A stretch of 64,000 bases of DNA from UBA10161 sp038891035 (GTDB lineage Archaea > Micrarchaeota > Micrarchaeia > Anstonellales > Anstonellaceae). This document shows positions 59,169-64,000 of this stretch, one piece after another. Location: the NCBI GenBank assembly GCA_038891035.1, contig JAWAEW010000005.1, positions 1 through 64,000 of the forward strand, given 5' to 3'. The translations under genes were made by a program, and so were the position numbers. The first letter of the stretch is position 1, and each line of letters opens with the position of its first letter. The notes beneath the pieces are model-generated. The model saw only the letters and a list, made by a program, of their open reading frames with translations, had not been told where the DNA came from and ran no database searches.

Positions 59169-59413
59169 AGCGGCACCCCAAAAAAAGAAAGCAGCAGAAC
59201 AAGTAGCACTCCCAGTACTCCACCAAATGCAGCAATCAAGAAGGTGGCAAGATCAATTGGGACCTGAATAATTCCAAGAAATGAAAAAAGCCAAAAAATT
59301 GCAATCCCTGCAATACCATGTAAAACCAGTGGGAGAACTTTTTTTAACAAGTGGAAAATAGAGGCCGCAATAAGAACTGAAACAACTAATGCAAGAATAA
59401 TACCCCAACTCAT
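59165..59413 (-). CDS. BofA-like small membrane protein
   Basis: 82 residues from ATG 59413; a longer frame to 59464 is possible. Mainly hydrophobic with three helices: WGIILALVVSVLIAASIF, LHGIAGIAIFWLFSFLGII, LATFLIAAFGGVLGVLLVLLLSFFG. The pattern 'LLKKVLPLVLHGIAGIAIFWL...IDLATFLIAAFGGVLGVLLVL' resembles the archaeal homologues of bacterial BofA. Role in archaea unknown. Confidence 0.7.
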   Translation of the reverse strand: MSWGIILALVVSVLIAASIFHLLKKVLPLVLHGIAGIAIFWLFSFLGIIQVPIDLATFLIAAFGGVLGVLLVLLLSFFGVPL

Positions 59414-59444
59414 GAAAGAAGAAACGGAAAAAAAGAATAAAGGC

Positions 59445-59861
59445 TTATTGGGCAAGTTTTCCAATTAGCTTTGCCTCTAAAACCAAAATATCCACTTTTG
59501 AAAAGCCATGCTGCCCTACAAATGCAACTTCAAATTTGTCAGGAGAACCGCAAAGGGAAGAAAAGACAGACTTTCCTCCGGGATGCTTCGGGATGAACTC
59601 TGTTATATCAAAAACTTCACCTTTATAGACTACCCAGCAATCGGTAAGTGAAGAATGCTTTGCAAGTTCGTCTGTGGAAATCTCTGGCTGCTGCGAAAGG
59701 GAGGATTGAGGTTTCTGTTGGTTTTGAGTTTGCTCAGATTGGATTGGTTGATGCCCTTTTTCATCTAAATTTTGGTTTTCTTTAGTATTGCCCATCTTGC
59801 TTTCAGGGATGCTGCACCCTGATAAAAGCAGCATGCATAAAACTATGAAAGTCCAAAACAA
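59445..59861 (-). CDS. Cytochrome b5-like heme-binding lipoprotein
   Basis: 138 residues; TTG start with GAGGTGA 4 nt upstream. Signal peptide with lipobox LLLSGCS. A Gln/Ser/Pro-rich linker (about 20-58) precedes a cytochrome b5/steroid-binding domain: KHSSLTDCWVVYKGEVFDITEFIPKHPGG supplies the first axial His (HPGG), and VGQHGFSKVD the second His. It would carry heme outside the cell membrane as an electron carrier. Unusual in a small archaeal genome. It shares a minus run with the two genes upstream. Confidence 0.8.
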   Translation of the reverse strand: MFWTFIVLCMLLLSGCSIPESKMGNTKENQNLDEKGHQPIQSEQTQNQQKPQSSLSQQPEISTDELAKHSSLTDCWVVYKGEVFDITEFIPKHPGGKSVFSSLCGSPDKFEVAFVGQHGFSKVDILVLEAKLIGKLAQ

Positions 59862-59865
59862 AACG

Positions 59866-60582
59866 TCACCTCAGATAGTTTAGGTTCTGAATAGTGAAAA
59901 ATTTTAAATATCTTTGCTGGGCTGCTGATATTTTAACTACTGCAAAATTCCAATGTGATGCAACCAAATCTCCGACTTTTATATTTTGTCCAATGGAAAC
60001 ATCTTTACATTTCAGCTTCCATGCCTTTTTTGTGGGGACAAGCCTGAACCCTAACTTGTCTTTGACTATCTTTTGAGAATCAACATAAAGTAGATCTTCT
60101 TTCTTTTTGAGAACCTTGCCCCAACTGATCCTGCACAAATCAGCAGTTTTCAAGCTTGAAGGAAGTTTGCCACTTATGCTGCGAATGAAGAAAACGTGAA
60201 AGGAATGGTGTGGAAAGATTTGTTCAGGTAAATCCAACACTAATTTTTCAGCCTGTTTTCTTGAAAGAAAGCCAGGTGCGCAAAAATCATGCAAGATCAT
60301 CTCTCTTACACTTTCTTTTTTAACATTTGAAAGGAGACTGTTTCCTATCCAAAAGGCTTCACAAACCTTAAGGTCAAAAGGTTGAAGGCCATTTTCTTTA
60401 GCAATGAGACGAAGATAAGAATAATGCGCTCTGAATTTCATAAGCTGCAGCTCAAGCGGCCTACAAAAAAGTCTTTTATGCTTAAGGAATGATTTAAATG
60501 CTGGTAAAAATGATTTTGTTCCGCAGTATGAAAGGATATTTGGCGGCAAAGCAAAGCGCGCAGCCAGTTCTACTCCAAGCAT
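59866..60582 (-). CDS. Uncharacterised protein, DUF6390-like
   Basis: 238 residues. Begins MLGVELAARFALPPNILSYCG, a start typical of a small family I recall as DUF6390 (tentative). The rest is alpha/beta with basic segments: FWIGNSLL, FCAPGFLSRKQAEKL, HHSFHVFFIRSISG, VASHWNFAVVKIS. No membrane helix. Lies 4 bp before the transporter's end and 4 bp from the cytochrome b5-like gene, so probably one transcript. Confidence 0.6.
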   Translation of the reverse strand: MLGVELAARFALPPNILSYCGTKSFLPAFKSFLKHKRLFCRPLELQLMKFRAHYSYLRLIAKENGLQPFDLKVCEAFWIGNSLLSNVKKESVREMILHDFCAPGFLSRKQAEKLVLDLPEQIFPHHSFHVFFIRSISGKLPSSLKTADLCRISWGKVLKKKEDLLYVDSQKIVKDKLGFRLVPTKKAWKLKCKDVSIGQNIKVGDLVASHWNFAVVKISAAQQRYLKFFTIQNLNYLR

Positions 60583-60586
60583 AACA

Positions 60587-61507
60587 TCATAACCGAAGCA
60601 CTGCCTTTGCCTTCTGCTTCACCCAATATGCTGCTGAGAGTGTTTCTGCTGCACCTATGCTAACCACTGCTCCAAACGCAAGCAAAAGAAATCCTGCCGC
60701 CTGAAGAGGGAGAAGGGCCTTGCCTGCAAAGGCAAAAGAGAACAGAGCGCTTATTGGGCCTCCTAATGTTAATGCTGCAGTAGCAAAGATGAGCGATGTG
60801 CTTGCAAGGGCAGAGTACCACAGAGTGACAAATAGAGTAAGAAAACCTACTGAAATTGCTATCCATCCCAAAGAGGATGGGCTAATATCAAGCAGTGAAT
60901 CTGCTTTGCCCTGCGTCAAAACCACTGCAAGCAAAAGCAAAGCCCCAATTCCCATTCTGGCTGCCGCAACCGAAAGAGGAGAGAGGGTGGCTGTGAGTTT
61001 CTTGGAAAGTGCATATTCAAAGGCCCAAATGATTGTTGCTGCAAGCACCAGAAGTGAACCTGTAGAATAGCTCAGGGGGGAGGAAGGGCCAAGCAAAAGA
61101 AAGTTCCCTAAAATTACGCTGAACGCACCTAAGGCGATTTTCCAATTTATTTTCTCTTTGAAAAGAACTACAGCTGCAATTATAGAGAAAATGAAAAGCA
61201 AGCGAAAAATGAATGAGCCTTCTGCCCCGCTTATTGAAGAAAGGCCGCTGAAAAATAGAGCAAAAGCAACACCACCGCCAAACAAGCCTACAAACAAAAG
61301 CATAAGCAACTGCTTTATGTCCAGAAGCAGAAATTCCTTCCATCTTCCCCATAGGATGCAAAGCGAAGCAAGAATGGATGCTACAAGTAAGTTTCTAACA
61401 AACGCATAGGAGGTGGCATCCATGCTTACCACACCAAAACTATTTACAAAAACAGAAATGCCGCTTACTAAAGCAGCAAGATAAGCCAACGCTACGCCAT
61501 TGCTCAT
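60587..61507 (-). CDS. EamA-family (DMT) transporter
   Basis: 306 residues, ten predicted membrane helices in two EamA repeats. Repeat 1: ALVSGISVFVNSFGVV and SGAEGSFIFRLLFIFSIIAAVVLFKEKINW; repeat 2: TIIWAFEYALSKKLT and TLGGPISALFSFAFAGKALLPLQAAGFLLLAFGAVV. Members export amino acids, nucleotides or other metabolites. Divergent from the hydrogenase small subunit gene, 51 bp apart. Confidence 0.88.
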   Translation of the reverse strand: MSNGVALAYLAALVSGISVFVNSFGVVSMDATSYAFVRNLLVASILASLCILWGRWKEFLLLDIKQLLMLLFVGLFGGGVAFALFFSGLSSISGAEGSFIFRLLFIFSIIAAVVLFKEKINWKIALGAFSVILGNFLLLGPSSPLSYSTGSLLVLAATIIWAFEYALSKKLTATLSPLSVAAARMGIGALLLLAVVLTQGKADSLLDISPSSLGWIAISVGFLTLFVTLWYSALASTSLIFATAALTLGGPISALFSFAFAGKALLPLQAAGFLLLAFGAVVSIGAAETLSAAYWVKQKAKAVLRL

Positions 61508-61558
61508 GTGCTGATTTAAAGGTTTTTGATTTATAAATTTAAGTGCAAACCAAAGTAT

Positions 61559-62038
61559 GTGAAAAAGCTTGCCATCTCTTGGGTGACATTTGCCTGCTGT
61601 GAGGATTCCACTATCCTTTTTGTTGAGTTGCTAAACAAACATTTCTTTGAGTGGAAAGACAAAATAGAGTTTAGATATTGTCCTTTCCTAAAAGGGAAAG
61701 GGAATGATTTTGAGGGAAGCGACGTAACTTTTGTTGAAGGTGCAATTGCAACTAAGGAAGATGAACAGTTGCTTTTGAAAATTCGACAACAAAGCAAAAG
61801 AATAGTTGCAATAGGTTCCTGCGCATGCACGGGTCTACCATCTGCCCAGCGAAATACGTTTGACGAATCCACCAAGCGAGAAATAATGATGATTGTAGAA
61901 CGCTTTGGACATCTGGAAAAAGTGCATCCAATAAAGGATTTGATAAAAGTAGACTACCAAGTATCTGGCTGTCCGATGGATGAGAAGCTCTTTCTTTCCA
62001 CTTTGCAAAAGTTGTTTGATGAATTTGGAGTAAAATAA
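61559..62038 (+). CDS. [NiFe] hydrogenase small subunit (delta-like), truncated form
   Basis: 159 residues from GTG 61559; an in-frame TTG at 61526 is possible. Short small-subunit family (NADH:quinone oxidoreductase 20-kDa fold) carrying the proximal Fe-S cluster. Cys positions: WVTFACCEDS (adjacent pair), IGSCACTGLP, VSGCPMDE. The first motif has CC rather than the usual CxxC, similar to NuoB. The GAIATKED loop is present. No extra ferredoxin domains, so only one cluster is expected. The large subunit follows 9 bp later. Confidence 0.85.
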   Translation: MKKLAISWVTFACCEDSTILFVELLNKHFFEWKDKIEFRYCPFLKGKGNDFEGSDVTFVEGAIATKEDEQLLLKIRQQSKRIVAIGSCACTGLPSAQRNTFDESTKREIMMIVERFGHLEKVHPIKDLIKVDYQVSGCPMDEKLFLSTLQKLFDEFGVK

Positions 62039-62047
62039 GGTGATAGA

Positions 62048-63391
62048 TTGCACAAAGAAGGAGAATTTGATATAGACATAAAGCATCTTTCAAAAATAGA
62101 AGGCCACACTGACCTTGAAGTAAAGGTCAAGAATGGAGTAGTTCAGTATGCACATCTGAAAATAAGCGAATCCAAGCGGTTTTTCACTCAGGCGGTTAGA
62201 GGCAAATCATGTCTTAATGTAGCACAGCTTGTTTCAAGAATATGCGGCACCTGTTCAATTGCGCACCTGATCACTTGCATTCAAGCAGTGGAAGATGCCT
62301 TAGGTATAGTTCCTACAGAGCAGACAATGACACTGCGGCATCTTACGGAAGATGGGTTGATGATTCGTGACCATGCTATGCATCTTTACATATTTTGCTT
62401 GCCGGATATTATGAATGCTGATTCCATCCTTGAGCTTGCAGAAACCCACAAGGGATTGATTGAGAAAGCATTGGAAGTCAAATCTGCAGGAAATGAGCTT
62501 TCCAAGCTGATTGCAGGGAGGGCTGTCCATGCGCCCTATCCAGTAGTTGGTGGGTACACCAAAATTCCAGATAACCAAAGTTGCAGGGAGATGGCCCATG
62601 TTCTAAGCCATGCACGTGAGCATGCACTCGAATTCGTTGATCTTTTCAGGGAGACCCTTCCTTCGTATGAAAGGAAGACACATTTCGTTGCTCTCAAAAA
62701 TCCAAAGTACGAATATATTGGAGGTGAGATTTGTTCTTCTGAAGGATATTGCGTTTCAAAAGAAAACTTTTGGAATCATCTATACAGAGTAGTAGTCCCA
62801 TATTCTCAGTCCACGGGATTTGAATTTGAAGGAAAAGAATATATGGTTGGTGCACTTGCAAGGATGAATCTGAACAAGGAGGCGCTTCATAAAGATACGA
62901 AAAAAGATGTGAGTGCCTGTTTGCCATTGTTCCCCTCGAACAACATCTTTGCAAATAATTTGGCTCAGGCAATAGAAATAGTAAACAGCATAGATCATGC
63001 AATTGAGATACTAGAAAGCTATGATTTTAAGGCAGAACCATACAAGACTCCACAGGTGAAAGCAGGGACTGGCATAGGTGTAACTGAAGCTCCGCGGGGC
63101 ACGCTTTATTATGCCCTTAAAATAAACGAACAAGGACTGGTAGAATATATCAACCTTGTAATACCGACTGCACAGAACATGGTAAATATAGAAAAGGATA
63201 TGGCTCAAATAGTGCAGCGAGGAATTGATGAAGGCAAAGAAAAAGAAGAGCTTTCTATGGAGGTAGAACGTCTTGTGCGAGCATATGATCCATGTATGAG
63301 CTGTGCCACTCACTTTTTGAGGCTAAGAATAAAAGAAACTAAAAGAAGTGGCAGACCAAAAGATTATATACGGCCATTTATCCTACGCTGA
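62048..63391 (+). CDS. [NiFe] hydrogenase large subunit (group 3-like)
   Basis: 447 residues; TTG start with AAGGTGAT upstream. Ni-Fe site Cys pairs: RICGTCSIAH (near residue 65) and DPCMSCATHF (near 417). About 29 residues follow the final His and would be removed by the protease after metal insertion. HTDLEVKVKNGVVQYAHLKI near the start and APRGTLYYALKI are conserved. Cytoplasmic, group 3-like. No diaphorase subunits are near. It overlaps the convergent protease by 9 bp. Confidence 0.9.
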   Translation: MHKEGEFDIDIKHLSKIEGHTDLEVKVKNGVVQYAHLKISESKRFFTQAVRGKSCLNVAQLVSRICGTCSIAHLITCIQAVEDALGIVPTEQTMTLRHLTEDGLMIRDHAMHLYIFCLPDIMNADSILELAETHKGLIEKALEVKSAGNELSKLIAGRAVHAPYPVVGGYTKIPDNQSCREMAHVLSHAREHALEFVDLFRETLPSYERKTHFVALKNPKYEYIGGEICSSEGYCVSKENFWNHLYRVVVPYSQSTGFEFEGKEYMVGALARMNLNKEALHKDTKKDVSACLPLFPSNNIFANNLAQAIEIVNSIDHAIEILESYDFKAEPYKTPQVKAGTGIGVTEAPRGTLYYALKINEQGLVEYINLVIPTAQNMVNIEKDMAQIVQRGIDEGKEKEELSMEVERLVRAYDPCMSCATHFLRLRIKETKRSGRPKDYIRPFILR

Positions 63392-63769
63392 GTCGACCAT
63401 GCTTTTTATCAGCTTTTCTACTTTTTTGATGTGTGTAAGCGGCTTTTTAGGAGGAACCCCGATTATAATGGCCTCTTTCAATTTGCCAAGCTTTTTTAGC
63501 AAGAGCAGATTCCACAGCAAATCAAAGCCATGCAAAGACAATGGAGCATCTGCAAGCTCAAGCTCATCAATCTTAACAACGCGTGGCTCTTTTAGTCCAA
63601 TCACCACATCAAGGAGTGTAATTCTTTCTCCTTCCTTTTCTAAATCTTCTGAGGTGTCAAAAGGCACAAACTCAACCTCTCTTAACCTACTGGAAAGTCT
63701 CTTCGCAATTTTTATTGCAGCAGAATCTTGCAAAGCAAGTGGGTTTCCAAAGACAAGAACTCTCAGCAT
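63383..63769 (-). CDS. Hydrogenase maturation protease
   Basis: 128 residues; AGGTGTCATT before the ATG. HycI/HoxW-like: LVFGNPLALQDSAAIKIAKRL with the nickel-sensing Asp, then DTSEDLEKEGERITLLDVVIGL and a KPLTHIKKVEKL near the C-terminus. It clips the C-terminal tail of the large subunit encoded opposite. Its gene follows an EcfT-like gene by 8 bp. Confidence 0.85.
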   Translation of the reverse strand: MLRVLVFGNPLALQDSAAIKIAKRLSSRLREVEFVPFDTSEDLEKEGERITLLDVVIGLKEPRVVKIDELELADAPLSLHGFDLLWNLLLLKKLGKLKEAIIIGVPPKKPLTHIKKVEKLIKSMVDSA

Positions 63770-63777
63770 AATGACAC

Positions 63778-64000
63778 CTAAAGCCGCGAAGCCTCAAACC
63801 CTCTTGCAGAAAGTGAAAGTGAAAGGCGCCGAGCCTTCCTAAAGCAAGCATGAAGTACCGGAATTATAATTGCAATGATGGAAAATGAAGAGCAGCCTCT
63901 ACATCTTTGAGCAAGGTATGTTTTGTGTATCTTTCTCATTATGAATGGCACAGAAATGAAAGAGAGTGAAAACAGGAATGAAAGCCTTTTTGAAAGCCCA
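63778..64000 (-). CDS. EcfT/CbiQ-type transporter membrane component (partial, N-terminal part beyond window)
   Basis: The last 73 residues of a minus-strand gene running off the right edge. Ends with the two coupling motifs of the T-component: YLAQRCRG and SLSLSARGF, plus FSIIAIIIPVLHACFRKARRL between them. The T component joins ATPases to a substrate-binding S component. Next to a hydrogenase protease gene it may serve nickel or cobalt uptake (NikQ/CbiQ role); substrate not proven. Confidence 0.72.
   Translation of the reverse strand, partial: GLSKRLSFLFSLSFISVPFIMRKIHKTYLAQRCRGCSSFSIIAIIIPVLHACFRKARRLSLSLSARGFEASRL

Noticed and set aside
1..64000. CRISPR arrays, insertion sequences and restriction or defence operons
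   Set aside because: No repeat-spacer pattern, no transposase or cas gene, and no defence-type cluster was found on either strand.

Overview
The window is a compact archaeal chromosome segment. Archaeal markers are a nine-subunit A-type ATP synthase operon, an archaeal-type GluRS, Pth2, a class I CCA-adding enzyme, a geranylgeranyl reductase, a type II IPP isomerase, TrmB and HTH-10 regulators, TATA-box or leaderless promoters, and tRNA introns with bulge-helix-bulge (BHB) structure. Base composition is moderately AT-rich. Secreted proteins carry many N-glycosylation sequons. The lineage cannot be fixed from the sequence alone. The gene mix (small genome-like packing, GlmS, split transketolase, short [NiFe] hydrogenase, many Cys-rich surface proteins) suggests a DPANN-type archaeon, perhaps Diapherotrites-like; this is inference.

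Layout. 1-5989 holds surface proteins and a run with an NlpC/P60-like protein, malic enzyme, an NHL-propeller membrane protein and a two-TM protein. 5986-9054 (minus) holds an IMPase/FBPase and a thiol-redox operon (DsbA-like, thioredoxin-like, helical-repeat). 9162-17663 holds glycogen debranching enzyme, Pth2, NurA, a TRAM protein, GlmS, uncharacterised proteins and a HAD phosphatase. 17726-20119 holds the first of three Cys-rich double-module proteins, divergent from a TrmB regulator. 20186-29090 holds GluRS, Bcp, a NYN nuclease, TatD, ThpR, a non-oxidative pentose phosphate cluster (RPE-like, TktN, TktC, Tal) and CCA transferase. 29161-36051 holds the second and third Cys-rich proteins, a secreted Cys-repeat protein, a PurD-like ATP-grasp enzyme, Hsp20 behind twin palindromes, and an HTH-10 regulator. 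36059-36279 holds intron-containing tRNA-Asp and tRNA-Tyr. 36408-45214 holds TrpB2, Fni, Memo, small membrane proteins, an acidic microprotein, GGR, AsnRS and RibL. 45255-53966 is the ATP synthase operon. 53963-61507 holds a propeller lipoprotein, a 489-bp decayed gap, tRNA-Gln, ProRS, an ACT protein, a cytochrome b5-like lipoprotein and a DMT transporter. 61559-64000 holds [NiFe] hydrogenase small and large subunits, their maturation protease and a truncated EcfT/CbiQ-type transporter gene.

How it fits together. Malic enzyme, FBPase-like enzyme, the pentose phosphate cluster, GlmS and the debranching enzyme outline sugar and glycogen metabolism. Hydrogenase plus ATP synthase suggest H2-linked redox balance. 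Packing is extreme: every convergent pair overlaps or is separated by at most 7 bp, except the one gap next to tRNA-Gln. The strongest candidate for an undescribed system is the family of three Cys-rich double-module proteins (17726-19306, 29161-30717, 34465-36051), two of which sit beside transcription regulators.
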